Origin: Streptococcus cuniculi
Lineage (GTDB): Bacteria > Bacillota > Bacilli > Lactobacillales > Streptococcaceae
Assembly: GCF_004570575.1 (NCBI RefSeq)
Contig: NZ_SPPD01000011.1
Span: forward strand, 1 to 64,000
Length of the DNA stretch: 64,000 nt
Direction of reading: 5' to 3'
The position numbers were made by a program, and so were the translations under genes. Position 1 is the first letter of the stretch. Every line of letters starts with the position of its first letter. Shown here in pieces: positions 53,096 through 64,000 of this stretch. The notes beneath the pieces were generated by a model that was not told the DNA's origin, did not search any database, and worked only from the letters and a program-made list of their open reading frames with translations.

Positions 53096-53812
53096 GTGGA
53101 AGGAAGTGCAGCTCCAACTATTACTCTAGGTCCTGTAACCTTTGATGTCACCATGGTCATTGTCACAATGGTAACCATTACCATTATATTTTTACTTGTA
53201 TTTTGGGCAAGTCGCAATATGACATTGAAGCCAAAAGGAAAGCAAAATGTTTTGGAATATGTCTATGAGCTGACGATCAACTTTACCAAGGGAAATTTGG
53301 GTGATGCAGAGTCAAAAAGATATGCTCTTTATTTCTTTGTTCTCTTCCTGTTCCTCTTGGTAGCCAACAACCTCGGCTTGATGACCAAGTTGGAGTCATC
53401 AGAAGGGATCAATTTTTGGACATCTCCAACTTCCAACATGGCCTATGATTTCGGCTTAGCCATTATGGCGGTTGTATTCTGCCATGTAGAGGGAATTCGT
53501 CGTCAGGGATTGAAAGGCTATTTAAAAGCATTTGTCACTCCTTGGGCTATGGCTCCGATGAATATTTTGGAAGAAGTGACCAACGTAGCTTCTCTCGCAC
53601 TCCGTTTGTATGGGAATATCTTTGCTGGTGAAATTCTAGTGACCCTCTTGGTACAGATGTCGCAAAAAAGTGCACTTGCTTATCCAATCGCCTTCCTACT
53701 GAATGTTATCTGGACTGGCTTTTCAGTCTTTATTTCCTGCTTGCAAGCCTACGTGTTTGTCATGCTGGTTTCGATGTATTTGAATAAGAAAATTCAACGT
53801 GAAGGTGAATAG
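53096..53812 (+). CDS. atpB: ATP synthase F0 subunit a
   Basis: Subunit a provides the proton half-channels next to the c ring. The 238-residue protein has five to six membrane helices and the essential Arg in [14 protein letters not shown]. It starts at GTG (53096) behind AAAGGGGGAG. The N-terminus is short, as in other Firmicutes. The end lies 16 bases before the next start. Confidence 0.94.
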   Translation: MEGSAAPTITLGPVTFDVTMVIVTMVTITIIFLLVFWASRNMTLKPKGKQNVLEYVYELTINFTKGNLGDAESKRYALYFFVLFLFLLVANNLGLMTKLESSEGINFWTSPTSNMAYDFGLAIMAVVFCHVEGIRRQGLKGYLKAFVTPWAMAPMNILEEVTNVASLALRLYGNIFAGEILVTLLVQMSQKSALAYPIAFLLNVIWTGFSVFISCLQAYVFVMLVSMYLNKKIQREGE

Positions 53813-53828
53813 GAAAGGATTAGGATTC

Positions 53829-54332
53829 ATGATGACAGGACTAAGTATAAACAGTACCATGCTTGGTAATTTTATTCTAGTAACGGCTTCGTTTGCTGTA
53901 TTGATTGTGGCGATTCGCTTGTTTGCTTGGGATAAGATTACAGGTATTTTTGAAGAACGTGCTGCTAAAATTTCAGCTGATATTGACGCTGCTGAAGAAA
54001 AGTTGACAGCAGCCTCAACCCTTGTGGAACAAAGAGAGCAAGAGTTGGCACAAGGTCGCGTAGAAGGGCAAAAGATTGTTCAGGATGCGGTTGAACGGGC
54101 AAAATTAGAGAAAAAACGCATTTTAGAACAAGCTGAAATTGAAATTGAAGCCTTGAAAAAGAAAGTAGATTTGGAAATTGAAGCTGAGAAACGTGAAGCC
54201 CAAGAGAAATTGCATATTCAAGTGGCAGACTTGGCCGTTGATTTGGCCAGCAAAATTATCTTGGAGGACTTGGATCAGCAGGCGCATAGCGAGTTGATTA
54301 ACCGCTATATTGATAGGCTAGGAGAAGAATAA
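53829..54332 (+). CDS. atpF: ATP synthase F0 subunit b
   Basis: Subunit b forms the peripheral stalk that holds F1 to F0. The 167-residue protein has one N-terminal membrane helix ([21 protein letters not shown]) and a long charged coiled coil. An in-frame GTG at 53799 would overlap atpB; ATG 53829 (or the next codon, 53832) after AAAGGATTAGGA is preferred because it gives the normal length. It overlaps atpH by one base. Confidence 0.92.
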   Translation: MMTGLSINSTMLGNFILVTASFAVLIVAIRLFAWDKITGIFEERAAKISADIDAAEEKLTAASTLVEQREQELAQGRVEGQKIVQDAVERAKLEKKRILEQAEIEIEALKKKVDLEIEAEKREAQEKLHIQVADLAVDLASKIILEDLDQQAHSELINRYIDRLGEE

Positions 54333-54865
54333 TGAATGTTAGAGAAACTGCCTTAGTGCACAAATATGCTCAATCATTCGTTGATAAGGTATACGATCGC
54401 GAGGATGTCTGGGCGATTTATGACCAAATTTCAGCTATTCTCACGGTGATTCATGATAGTAAATTAAATCGAATTCTCTTATCTGCAACGGTTTCTCAAG
54501 CTGAAAAGGCAGACTTTATCCATGCCATTCGTCAATCCACCTATCGCGAAGTCAATGATTTGATTGAAGCTGTAGCGCGCGATGGTCATGCTGATTTGCT
54601 CGTTGAGACACTAGAAGCAACCCTGATCTTGATTAGCAAGAGCAAGCAGGAGTTTGATGCGCATGTCGTGTCTGTTTACCCATTAACAGATGAACAAAAA
54701 GGAAGGGTGCGTCAGCTAGTGGAGAGCCGTTTTTCATTGAAAGTTCGCAATATTGTACAAGAAATTGACAGGGACGTACTTGGTGGTTTTGTCGTTACGG
54801 TCAATCACAAGGTCATTGATGCCAGCGTGCGGACGCAATTGAAAGAAATTCGAAATAGACTTTAG
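54332..54865 (+). CDS. atpH: ATP synthase F1 subunit delta
   Basis: Subunit delta links the stalk to the top of the alpha-beta ring. The 177-residue protein is helical at the N-terminus and has the C-terminal motif [26 protein letters not shown], typical of the OSCP/delta family. It overlaps atpF by one base. Confidence 0.93.
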   Translation: MNVRETALVHKYAQSFVDKVYDREDVWAIYDQISAILTVIHDSKLNRILLSATVSQAEKADFIHAIRQSTYREVNDLIEAVARDGHADLLVETLEATLILISKSKQEFDAHVVSVYPLTDEQKGRVRQLVESRFSLKVRNIVQEIDRDVLGGFVVTVNHKVIDASVRTQLKEIRNRL

Positions 54866-54886
54866 AAAATAGAAAGTGGTGTTCTT

Positions 54887-56392
54887 TTGGTGATTAATGC
54901 ACAAGAAATTAGCGCTTTACTAAAACAACAAATTGAAGGGTTTCAGCCTGATTTTGACTACACAGAGACAGGGGTCGTGACCTATATCGGTGACGGAATC
55001 GCTCGTGCCCATGGTCTGGATAATGCCATGAGTGGAGAACTCCTCATCTTTGAAAATGGCACGATTGGAATGGCTCAGAATTTGGAAACAGTTGACGTGG
55101 GGATCATCATCTTGGGTCCCTTTACGGACATTCGTGAGGGTTCTGTCGTTCGCCGTACAGGAAAAATCATGGAGGTTCCAGTTGGTCAAGGCTTGATTGG
55201 TCGCGTGGTCAATCCTCTGGGACAGCCTGTTGATGGACTCGGTGACATTCGAACCAATAAAACGAGACCAATCGAGTATCCTGCTCCGGGGGTCATGCAA
55301 CGGAAATCCGTGAACGAACCTCTACAAACAGGTTTGAAAGCGATCGATGCTCTCGTGCCAATCGGTCGTGGTCAGCGGGAGTTGATTATCGGTGATCGTC
55401 AGACAGGGAAAACATCGATTGCGATTGATACAATCTTGAACCAGAAGGATCAGGACATGATTTGTATCTATGTGGCAATCGGACAGAAAGAGTCAACTGT
55501 GCGTACTCAGGTTGAAACGCTTCGTCAGTACGGGGCACTCGATTATACCATTGTGGTAACAGCTTCTGCTTCTCAGCCGTCGCCTTTGCTTTTCTTAGCA
55601 CCCTATGCAGGTGTTGCTATGGCAGAAGAGTTCATGTATGAAGGCAAGCATGTCTTGATTGTCTATGATGATTTGTCCAAACAAGCGGTCGCTTACCGTG
55701 AGCTATCCTTATTGCTTCGTCGTCCACCGGGGCGTGAAGCCTATCCAGGGGATGTCTTTTACTTACACAGTCGCTTACTAGAGCGATCTGCAAAAGTGTC
55801 AGATGAGCTGGGCGGTGGCTCAATTACAGCTCTGCCATTCATCGAAACACAGGCAGGGGATATTTCAGCCTATATTGCAACCAATGTGATTTCGATTACA
55901 GACGGACAAATTTTCTTGAAAGATGATTTGTTCAATTCAGGGATTCGTCCAGCGATTGACGCAGGTTCTTCCGTATCCCGTGTCGGTGGTTCAGCCCAAA
56001 TCAAGGCCATGAAAAAAGTCGCGGGAACGCTACGGATTGACCTTGCCTCCTACCGTGAACTAGAAGCCTTTACCCAGTTTGGTTCGGACCTAGATGCGGC
56101 CACACAGGCTAAGTTAAACCGCGGACGTCGGACGGTTGAAGTCTTGAAACAACCGCTTCATAAGCCATTGCCAGTTGAAAAACAGGTCTTGATTCTCTAC
56201 GCTTTGACAAATGGTTTCTTGGACTCTGTCCCAATTGATGATATTTTAACCTTTGAAGAAGAACTCTATGCTTACTTTGACTTGCACCATGACGGTCTTT
56301 TGGATGCGATTCGCAGGACAAAAGATTTGCCAGATACAGACGAATTGAATGCTGCTATTCAGGAATTCAAAAATCAGTCTGTCTTTCAGTAA
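54887..56392 (+). CDS. atpA: ATP synthase F1 subunit alpha
   Basis: Alpha is the non-catalytic nucleotide-binding subunit of F1. The 501-residue protein has [14 protein letters not shown], the Walker A loop GDRQTGKTS near residue 169, [16 protein letters not shown] written here as [12 protein letters not shown], and the signature [14 protein letters not shown]. The start is TTG at 54887 behind AAAGTGGT; this gives the same N-terminus and length as in related species. Confidence 0.95.
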   Translation: MVINAQEISALLKQQIEGFQPDFDYTETGVVTYIGDGIARAHGLDNAMSGELLIFENGTIGMAQNLETVDVGIIILGPFTDIREGSVVRRTGKIMEVPVGQGLIGRVVNPLGQPVDGLGDIRTNKTRPIEYPAPGVMQRKSVNEPLQTGLKAIDALVPIGRGQRELIIGDRQTGKTSIAIDTILNQKDQDMICIYVAIGQKESTVRTQVETLRQYGALDYTIVVTASASQPSPLLFLAPYAGVAMAEEFMYEGKHVLIVYDDLSKQAVAYRELSLLLRRPPGREAYPGDVFYLHSRLLERSAKVSDELGGGSITALPFIETQAGDISAYIATNVISITDGQIFLKDDLFNSGIRPAIDAGSSVSRVGGSAQIKAMKKVAGTLRIDLASYRELEAFTQFGSDLDAATQAKLNRGRRTVEVLKQPLHKPLPVEKQVLILYALTNGFLDSVPIDDILTFEEELYAYFDLHHDGLLDAIRRTKDLPDTDELNAAIQEFKNQSVFQ

Positions 56393-56404
56393 AGGAGAAG
56401 GGTT

Positions 56405-57280
56405 ATGGCAGGTTCTCTCAATGAAATAAAAACAAAAATTGCCTCTACCAAGAAAACCAGTCAAATCACAGGTGCTATGCAGATGGTATCGGCTGCCAAA
56501 CTAGCCAAGTCAGAGCAGTTGGCCAAGTCTTTCCAAATTTACGCTAGCAAGGTTCGGAAAATCACTACCGACTTGCTTCGCGGGGAATTGATGGAAGGCT
56601 CAACCAATCCGATGTTGATTCGCCGTCCGATTCAAAAATCGGGCTACATCGTGATTACCTCTGACAGTGGCCTAAAAGGCAGCTACAATGCCATGATTTT
56701 AAAAGCTGTTATGGAAATGATTGAACAAGATCATGCAAGTAAGGCTGAGTATGAAATCATTGCGATTGGTGGAATGGGTGCAGATTTCTTTCGGGCGCGT
56801 GGAATTCAACCCATCTTTGAATTACGTGGCTTAGCCGATAATCCAAGTTTCGATGATGTTCAGAAAATCATTTCAAAATCAGTTGAGATGTATAAGAATG
56901 AAATCTTTGACGAACTGTATGTCTGCTACAATCACCATATCAATAGTTTGAGCCGTCAAGTTCGTGTGCAGCAGATGTTGCCAGTAGAAGACTTGGATCA
57001 CAATGAGGCAGATGGCTATACTGCAACCTTTGAACTAGAGCCAAGTCGAGAAGCGATTTTGGGGCAACTCTTGACCCAGTACGCAGAATCAACGATTTAC
57101 GGTGCGATTTTGGATGCAAAAACTGCTGAAAATGCAGCAGGGATGATTGCTATGCAGACAGCGACAGACAATGCCAAGGCCGTGATTGATGACTTGACTA
57201 TTCGCTATAATCGCGCCCGTCAGGCAGCTATTACGCAGGAAATTACGGAAATCGTTGCAGGAGCAAGCGCTCTAGAATAG
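56405..57280 (+). CDS. atpG: ATP synthase F1 subunit gamma
   Basis: Gamma is the rotating central shaft. The 291-residue protein has the conserved N-terminal helix ([29 protein letters not shown]) and the C-terminal helix with [22 protein letters not shown] sequence ([16 protein letters not shown]). AAAGGAGAAGG precedes the ATG. Unlike in most streptococci, a 415-base structured spacer separates it from atpD. Confidence 0.95.
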   Translation: MAGSLNEIKTKIASTKKTSQITGAMQMVSAAKLAKSEQLAKSFQIYASKVRKITTDLLRGELMEGSTNPMLIRRPIQKSGYIVITSDSGLKGSYNAMILKAVMEMIEQDHASKAEYEIIAIGGMGADFFRARGIQPIFELRGLADNPSFDDVQKIISKSVEMYKNEIFDELYVCYNHHINSLSRQVRVQQMLPVEDLDHNEADGYTATFELEPSREAILGQLLTQYAESTIYGAILDAKTAENAAGMIAMQTATDNAKAVIDDLTIRYNRARQAAITQEITEIVAGASALE

Positions 57281-59102
<1,822 letters not shown>

Positions 59103-59111
59103 AGGTGTTTT

Positions 59112-59528
59112 ATGGCACAAATGACAGTACAAATTGTAACGCCAGACGGTATTCGTTATGATCACCATGCGGCTTTCGTACTGGTTCGGACGACAGAAGG
59201 TGAGCTGGGGATTTATCCAGGGCACGTCGAATTGATTGCCGTTTTGGCCATTGATGAAATCAAGGTTCGTCGGATTGATGATGAGAATCATGTAGACTGG
59301 ATTGCGGTCAATGGTGGGATTATTGAAATCTCGAAAGATTTGATTACCATTGTTTCAGATTCAGCCGAGCGTGCACGCGATATTGATGTTAGCCGTGCGG
59401 AGCGTGCGAAACTTCGTGCTGAAAAAGCCTTGGAAGAAGCACAAAGCGTCCACAATATTGACATGGAAAAACGAGCGGCCATTGCCTTGCAACGCGCGAT
59501 CAATCGCATCCGCGTTGGGAATAAATAA
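59112..59528 (+). CDS. atpC: ATP synthase F1 subunit epsilon
   Basis: Epsilon binds gamma and can brake rotation. The 138-residue protein has the beta-sandwich N-terminal domain ([27 protein letters not shown]) and a C-terminal helical hairpin. It starts nine bases after atpD and ends the operon before a terminator at 59561. Confidence 0.93.
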   Translation: MAQMTVQIVTPDGIRYDHHAAFVLVRTTEGELGIYPGHVELIAVLAIDEIKVRRIDDENHVDWIAVNGGIIEISKDLITIVSDSAERARDIDVSRAERAKLRAEKALEEAQSVHNIDMEKRAAIALQRAINRIRVGNK

Positions 59529-59560
59529 GAGTAGAATCGCTACTCAAGATACAGATAATG

Positions 59561-59590
59561 AGAGGTTAGGAGATATTCTAGCCTCTTTTT
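59561..59590 (+). terminator. Terminator of the atp operon
   Basis: AGAGGTTA (59561-59568) and TAGCCTCT (59579-59586) form an 8-bp stem with one G-T pair, followed by five Ts. Confidence 0.8.
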
Positions 59591-59626
59591 GCCCTCGTCG
59601 TCAAACTACGACATTTTTCAAATTTT

Positions 59627-59635
59627 TGGTATAAT
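59627..59635 (+). promoter_or_regulatory. Extended -10 promoter of the DUF1146 gene, suggesting a leaderless mRNA
   Basis: TGGTATAAT at 59627-59635 is a perfect extended -10. The ATG at 59642 is seven bases later, at the expected start of transcription, and no ribosome site fits between. Confidence 0.7.
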
Positions 59636-59641
59636 AGAAAC

Positions 59642-59872
59642 ATGGTTTTATCATTCGTAACGATTTGTAGTCATCTCCTGTTCATCTACTTGGTCCACCA
59701 TTTGCTACTATCAGTAGTGGATTGGTCGAAGTGGTTAAAGGGGACGGCGGACAATCAGAAACATATTCAACTCTTTATGCTCTTTTTGGCGATTGCCTTG
59801 GGCTACTTGGTATCGGCTTTCTTTTTGGATCTTTTATCCATCGGTCGAAACATAGCGGAAGTCTTTCGCTAG
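59642..59872 (+). CDS. DUF1146/YwzB-family membrane protein
   Basis: A 76-residue protein with two membrane helices (LLFIYLVHHLLLSVV and LFMLFLAIALGYLVSAFFL) around a short loop with DWSKWLKG. It matches DUF1146 (YwzB), which lies between the atp operon and murA in many Firmicutes. Function is unknown. The gene appears to be read from a leaderless transcript. Confidence 0.82.
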   Translation: MVLSFVTICSHLLFIYLVHHLLLSVVDWSKWLKGTADNQKHIQLFMLFLAIALGYLVSAFFLDLLSIGRNIAEVFR

Positions 59873-59875
59873 GAC

Positions 59876-60002
59876 TATTATACTCAGAGAAAATCAAAAA
59901 TGGACGCTCGTCAACTATATGGAGATAGTGGAAGATGGGAAATGGGATTAGCGTAGCTAATTTCCTCGCACAGTATCATTTTGGCTTTCAAGAGTCTTAT
60001 AC
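59876..60002. repeat. BOX/MITE-like element with imperfect terminal inverted repeats
   Basis: The segment starts TATTATACTC, then AGAAAATCAAAA, and ends TTGGCTTTCAAGAGTCTTAT; the ends are imperfect inverted repeats. ATACTCAGAGAAAATCAAAA recalls the boxA end of pneumococcal BOX elements, but the rest differs. An ATTAGC/GCTAAT hairpin (59947-59960) lies inside. It fills the gap before murA. Confidence 0.45.
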
Positions 60003-60063
60003 ATGTATTTAGACTTGTTGCGAAAAGACAGTCTATTAGAAAATAGAATTAAAGGAACGATCA

Positions 60064-61338
60064 ATGGATAAAATTATTGTCAGAGGTGGAAAGACGCGTC
60101 TGGAAGGTCAAGTGGTTATTGAAGGGGCTAAGAATGCAGTATTGCCCTTGTTAGCGGCTACTATTCTAGCCAGTGAAGGGCAGTCACGACTATCGAATGT
60201 CCCCATCTTATCAGATGTCTTTACCATGAATCATGTGGTGAGCGGTTTAGGTGCCAGCGTTGCCTTTCACCAAGAGGAAAATGAGATTATCGTTGATGCC
60301 AGAGGGGATCTTGGTAGCGAAGCGCCCTATAAGTATGTCAATCAAATGCGGGCTTCTATCGTCGTGCTAGGGCCAATCTTAGCACGCAATGGCTACGCTA
60401 AGGTATCTATGCCCGGTGGCTGTACTATTGGTAGTCGACCGATTGACTTACATTTAAAAGGTCTGGAAGCCATGGGTGCCAGCATTCATCAGCGGGCTGG
60501 TTATATTGAAGCGCGTGCAGAGCGTTTGCAAGGGGCTCATCTCTATATGGATTTTCCAAGTGTAGGGGCCACGCAGAACTTGATGATGGCAGCAACTCTG
60601 GCTGAGGGGACGACCGTGATTGAAAATGCAGCGCGTGAGCCAGAAATTGTTGATTTGGCTATTTTCCTAAACAAAATGGGCGCAAGAGTGAAGGGGGCAG
60701 GTACGGAGACGATTACGATTAAAGGCGTTTCTGTACTACATGGTGCTAATCACCAAGTCGTTCAAGACCGTATTGAGGCAGGAACCTTTATGGTGGCAGC
60801 TGCCATGACTGGTGGGAATGTCTTGATCAAGGATGCCATTTGGGAGCACAATCGTCCCCTAATTTCTAAAATGCAGGAAATGGGGGTTGAAGTGATTGAG
60901 GAAGATGAGGGGATTCATATCCGTTCGTCGGTTGAGAAATTGAAACCTGTAACGGTTAAAACGTTGCCCCATCCAGGATTTCCAACGGATATGCAGGCTC
61001 AATTTACAGCCCTTATGGCAGTAGCTAAGGGGGAATCAACCATGATTGAGACGGTGTTTGAGAATCGTTTCCAACATTTGGAAGAATTGCGCCGTATGGA
61101 TTTGCACTCTGATATTCTGCGTGATACCGCGATTATCACAGGTGGAAATCCCCTTCAAGGAGCAGAAGTCATGTCAACGGATTTGAGAGCTAGTGCTGCC
61201 TTGATTCTGACAGGATTAGTGGCAGAAGGAGTCACGACCGTAGGGAAGTTAACTCATCTCGATCGTGGCTACTATCGTTTCCATGAAAAGCTGGCAGCTC
61301 TAGGAGCGGATATTGAACGCATCAAAGGAGAAGACTGA
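60064..61338 (+). CDS. murA: UDP-N-acetylglucosamine 1-carboxyvinyltransferase MurA
   Basis: MurA adds enolpyruvate to UDP-GlcNAc, the first committed step of peptidoglycan synthesis and the fosfomycin target. The 424-residue protein has [17 protein letters not shown] near residue 20, [15 protein letters not shown], the catalytic Cys120 in [15 protein letters not shown], and [13 protein letters not shown]. Gram-positives often have two MurA proteins; the position before epuA-endA points to MurA1. It overlaps epuA by one base. AAAGGAACG precedes the ATG. Confidence 0.95.
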   Translation: MDKIIVRGGKTRLEGQVVIEGAKNAVLPLLAATILASEGQSRLSNVPILSDVFTMNHVVSGLGASVAFHQEENEIIVDARGDLGSEAPYKYVNQMRASIVVLGPILARNGYAKVSMPGGCTIGSRPIDLHLKGLEAMGASIHQRAGYIEARAERLQGAHLYMDFPSVGATQNLMMAATLAEGTTVIENAAREPEIVDLAIFLNKMGARVKGAGTETITIKGVSVLHGANHQVVQDRIEAGTFMVAAAMTGGNVLIKDAIWEHNRPLISKMQEMGVEVIEEDEGIHIRSSVEKLKPVTVKTLPHPGFPTDMQAQFTALMAVAKGESTMIETVFENRFQHLEELRRMDLHSDILRDTAIITGGNPLQGAEVMSTDLRASAALILTGLVAEGVTTVGKLTHLDRGYYRFHEKLAALGADIERIKGED

Positions 61339-61532
61339 TGGATCAGAAAGAAAGTCTACGTTTTGTTGGTAATCAATTATTGTTGATTCTTTTTGTTGTT
61401 CTATTAGCCCTTATTCTGTTTGCAATTGGCTTAATGGTTGGCTACGGTGTCATTGGTGATGGCGATAATATTTGGGCGATTTTATCGGCGGACAAATGGC
61501 AGGAATTGATTGGCAAATTTACAGGAAAGTAG
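61338..61532 (+). CDS. epuA: EpuA-family small membrane protein
   Basis: A 64-residue protein with one strong membrane helix (LLLILFVVLLALILFAIGLM) and a short C-terminal tail. It matches EpuA, encoded between murA and endA in streptococci. Databases label the family as an RNA polymerase beta-subunit relative, but experimental support here is unknown to me. It overlaps murA by one base. Confidence 0.82.
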   Translation: MDQKESLRFVGNQLLLILFVVLLALILFAIGLMVGYGVIGDGDNIWAILSADKWQELIGKFTGK

Positions 61533-61562
61533 GAGTATCCTACTTTTTTCAATAGGAGAACA

Positions 61563-62400
61563 ATGGTAAGGAAAAAAACGAAAAAACAGAGCGTTGGCAT
61601 TAGTCTGGCTAGTTTTCTAGCTACACTGTTACTGGTTGCGGGAGGATATGTTGTCACAGAGCCACCTGTTCCAGTTTCAAATGAACAAGTAGCAAGAATC
61701 AGCGATAATGGTCTAGCCCCTTCAGAGGCCTTGGCGAGCTCAGTTCTGACTGACACGGTGCGAAAGCAGTTAGGGACAGATGTTGTTCTATAATGGAGCA
61801 GGTGCCTTTATTGTCAACGGAAATCGGACCAATCTCGATGCTTCTGTAGCGAGTAAGCCCTATGCGGAGAATAAGACCAAGGCTGCGCAGGGCAAGATTG
61901 TTCCAACGGTAGGGAATGCTCTGTTAAGCAAGGCCACGCGTCAGTATCAAAAGCGGAAAGAGACAGGAAATGGCACCACCAGCTGGAAACCTGCTGGCTG
62001 GCATCAGGTAAAAATGTTGGAAGGTGAGTACAATCATGCTGTTGACAGGGGGCATGTACTGGCCTACTCCTTAGTTGGAGGTTTAAAAGGCTACGATGCT
62101 TCGACTAGCAATCCCAAGAATATCGCTGTTCAGACAGCTTGGGCCAATCAAGCCAATCGTCAAGATGCGACAGGGCAGAACTATTTTGAAACGCAGGTAC
62201 GTAGAGCCTTGGATCAAAACAAACGGGTGCGGTATCGTGTAACCCTGATGTATCAATCCGCAGAGGACTTGGTACCTGTCGGCAGTCATTTGGAAGCAAA
62301 AGCAACGGACGGAAGTTTGGAGTTCAATGTCTTTGTCCCCAATGTGCAAAGTGGCTTAAAGATTGACTATTATAGCGGGCAGATTCAACTTACCCAGTAG
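61563..62400 (+). pseudogene. endA: DNA-entry nuclease EndA, frameshifted
   Basis: EndA is the membrane-anchored nuclease that degrades one strand during DNA uptake. The first frame gives an N-terminal anchor (LASFLATLLLVAGGYVV) and runs to [12 protein letters not shown], then breaks. The second frame continues [18 protein letters not shown], the catalytic DRGH and [14 protein letters not shown]. Removing one G from GGG (61773-61775) fuses the two at the length expected from pneumococcal EndA. As read, the nuclease is split between anchor and catalytic part; a restart at ATG 61780 would lack the membrane anchor. The locus murA-epuA-endA is conserved. Confidence 0.85.
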
Positions 62401-62408
62401 GAGATGTG

Positions 62409-62870
62409 ATGATTGAGATTGAAGAAAACCTACGCCTAGAGCGGAGACGACCGACAGACAAGGAAGCACTCATATGGTATCAGGATGAAGACTTAGTCTA
62501 CTTAGTGGACGGAGTGAGAGAAGCCTATAGTCTAGAAAAACTACGGCGCATGTACGCCTATCTAGATCGAGTGGGAGAGTTGTATACCATTGAAGTAGCA
62601 GAAAATGGCGTTTGGAAAGCCATTGGAGACGTGACCTTTTCTCCTGATAATCTACCGATTGTGATTGGGGATTCATCTTATCGCGGGCAAGGTATCGGAA
62701 AAAAGGTGATTCAGGCATTGATTGCAGAAGCACGGAAACGCGGCTATCCTGCTCTTTGTGTTCGAGAAATTTATCGAGAAAATAAAGCGTCTCAAAAGTG
62801 TTTTACAGCTTGTGGCTTTAAAGGAAACGCAGCAACTGCACAGGGTTATTCCTATCGGCTGGAGCTATAA
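62409..62870 (+). CDS. GNAT-family N-acetyltransferase
   Basis: The 153-residue protein has the GNAT fold with the acetyl-CoA loop YRGQGIGKKVIQALI near residue 97 and ENKASQKCFTACGFKG in the C-terminal part. The substrate is unknown. ATG 62409 after TAGGAG is preferred to GTG 62406. It follows endA after eight bases and ends at a strong terminator. Confidence 0.85.
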   Translation: MIEIEENLRLERRRPTDKEALIWYQDEDLVYLVDGVREAYSLEKLRRMYAYLDRVGELYTIEVAENGVWKAIGDVTFSPDNLPIVIGDSSYRGQGIGKKVIQALIAEARKRGYPALCVREIYRENKASQKCFTACGFKGNAATAQGYSYRLEL

Positions 62871-62875
62871 TGTAT

Positions 62876-62918
62876 AAAAATAGGTAGGAGGAATAAAAAA
62901 GTCCTCCTACCTATTTTT
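62876..62918 (+). terminator. Strong terminator after the GNAT gene
   Basis: AAAAATAGGTAGGAGG (62876-62891) pairs perfectly over 16 bp with CCTCCTACCTATTTTT (62903-62918). Confidence 0.9.
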
Positions 62919-62988
62919 ATAATAATCAGATGAATTCTGGCTGTTTTTACAAAATGTGCCGATTTTTGCGAAAAAAACCAAAAAATCG

Positions 62989-63041
62989 TTGACAAAACAT
63001 CAGATGAATTATACAATGAAGATACAACAAAAGCGCTTTCA
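62989..63041 (+). promoter_or_regulatory. Promoter and cre site of the GPH transporter gene
   Basis: TTGACA (62989-62994) and TACAAT (63012-63017) are 17 bases apart. CAAAAGCGCTTTCA (63028-63041), close to the CcpA cre consensus, lies just after the expected start, so glucose repression is likely. A 12-bp direct repeat ATCAGATGAATT (62925-62936 and 62999-63010) flanks the -35 region and may bind a specific regulator. Confidence 0.78.
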
Positions 63042-63083
63042 AAAAATGTTGTAGAATCATTACAGAAAACAGGAGATTTTCAC

Positions 63084-64000
63084 ATGGATAAAACAGTTGA
63101 ACAAAGAACAGCTGATGTTACCTATAACCGTGCGAAATTGTGGCAGATTATTTTATTTGCGATGAACAATACCTCAACCAATATTTATCTGGTTGCGTTC
63201 AGCTTTGTGACCTATTTTTCAACGGGGGTCCTTGGTTTAGCAGTGCTCTTTGTGAGTCAGTTAATGGGCTATATTCGAATTTTTGATGGCTTTATTGACC
63301 CAGCAATTGGTGTCTTAATTGATAAAACCGATACAAGGTTCGGGAAATATCGCCCCATTTTGGTCTTGGGAAATATCATCACCGCCCTATCATTTGTGCT
63401 TTTATTCAATATTCATCATTTTGGAAGTGCAATGACCATGCCTTTGTTTATCCTTGCATTGATCGTTCATAAGATTGGTTATTCAATGCAACAGACGGTT
63501 ACTAAAGCAGGGCAAACAGCCCTTACCAATGATCCCAAGCAACGTCCGATGTTTAATGTCGTAGACGGTATTATGTCGGCAATCTTGTTCTCAGGAAGCC
63601 AAATTGTTATCTCGAGTTTCCTTGTACCCAAGCATGGTGGCTTTACAGAAAGTTTCTTTACAGAATTGATGATCGGTGTCATCGTTATTTCAGCAATCTT
63701 AGCAGTCCTCTCGGTAGTTGGGATTTGGCAAAAGGATAATAAGAAGTTCTTTGGTCTTGGGGAGGAAAAGACACAAAAAACCAGTCTCAAAGATTATTGG
63801 AAAGTGATTAAGGGCAACCGTCCCTTGCAAGTCTTATCTATTTCAGCAGCCTTTGTAAAATTTATTGCCCAACTCTTCCTTGATTCGGTTGTGATTGTCA
63901 TGTTGTTTGGCGTCCTGTTTGGAAACTATGCTCTTTCAGGAGCCATCTCAGGTATGATGATTATTCCAAATATTTTAATCATCGTAGCAGCTGCGAGCAT
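63084..64000 (+). CDS. GPH-family sugar:cation symporter (partial, runs off the window)
   Basis: The frame is open from ATG 63084 (behind AGGAGA) to the end of the window, 305 codons. It has at least seven membrane helices and the GPH (MFS_2) motifs FDGFIDPAIGVLIDKTDTRF (split, residues about 67-86) and GKYRPIL. These symporters import sugars such as galactosides, melibiose or glucuronides with sodium or protons. The cre site agrees with a role in a secondary sugar. The substrate and the genes that follow are outside the window. Confidence 0.88.
   Translation, partial: MDKTVEQRTADVTYNRAKLWQIILFAMNNTSTNIYLVAFSFVTYFSTGVLGLAVLFVSQLMGYIRIFDGFIDPAIGVLIDKTDTRFGKYRPILVLGNIITALSFVLLFNIHHFGSAMTMPLFILALIVHKIGYSMQQTVTKAGQTALTNDPKQRPMFNVVDGIMSAILFSGSQIVISSFLVPKHGGFTESFFTELMIGVIVISAILAVLSVVGIWQKDNKKFFGLGEEKTQKTSLKDYWKVIKGNRPLQVLSISAAFVKFIAQLFLDSVVIVMLFGVLFGNYALSGAISGMMIIPNILIIVAAAS

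Noticed and set aside
63479..63790. 103-codon ORF on the minus strand inside the last gene
   Set aside because: It is antisense to the open GPH transporter frame, which shows clear family motifs.

Overview
The window is chromosomal DNA from a Streptococcus, probably S. suis or a close animal-associated relative. That assignment rests on gene order (ylbG-livJHMGF, rnc-smc, HAD-HAD-ftsY, atpEBFHAGDC, murA-epuA-endA), on AT-rich intergenic DNA with AGGAGG-type ribosome sites, and on streptococcal families (Rgg/SHP, SEC10/PgrA, EpuA). The species is an inference. No rRNA, tRNA or CRISPR array was seen.

Layout. 1-5250: tail of an unidentified gene, a YlbG-like gene and a complete branched-chain amino-acid ABC importer. 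5251-5527: an array of five hairpins with different stems but a shared frame. 5699-9921: rnc and smc. 9922-26039: a roughly 16-kb accessory block between smc and the HAD-HAD-ftsY operon. Its first half is a carbohydrate system (ROK kinase, two LplB/LplC-type permeases, lipoprotein, then YesL and a YesM/YesN-type two-component pair). The two operons are each preceded by a copy of the same 246-bp repeat. Its second half is an AT-rich quorum-sensing and biosynthesis locus: an Rgg regulator, a divergent 26-codon SHP pheromone gene missed by ordinary ORF calling (20124-20204), a one-module NRPS (adenylation, carrier, epimerization-like) broken by several indels, a NUDIX fusion protein and an MFS exporter. 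A degenerate copy of the promoter and start of the downstream HAD gene lies at about 18.94-19.03 kb and marks one edge of this second insertion.

26040-33276: two HAD phosphatases, ftsY, an AlkD-like gene, zwf, a DUF1980/permease pair and a small protein. 33361-36353: a remnant, then a lipoprotein and a lipase-helical protein that look like a TilA/TslA type VII immunity-toxin pair; the toxin gene has a frameshift. 36389-49312: a 12.9-kb integrative mobilizable element bounded by 22-bp near-identical direct repeats. It carries integrase, an excisionase-like gene, a Rep-like relaxase, an FtsK/TcpA-like coupling protein, RelBE, a SEC10/PgrA surface protein, a WYL regulator and an MFS transporter with a G13 tract that switches it out of frame.

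49715-64000: ligA, a lipid kinase gene, the complete F-ATPase operon with an unusual 415-nt multi-hairpin spacer between atpG and atpD, a DUF1146 gene, murA, epuA, a frameshifted endA, a GNAT gene and the start of a GPH-type sugar transporter behind a cre site.

Most striking is the Rgg/SHP-NRPS locus: a peptide pheromone of the DIIIIVGG type next to a small non-ribosomal peptide machine. Caution: most lesions in accessory genes (A9, G4, A7, A7, G13, GGG) are single-base changes at homopolymers, so sequencing error must be excluded before calling them decay or phase variation.
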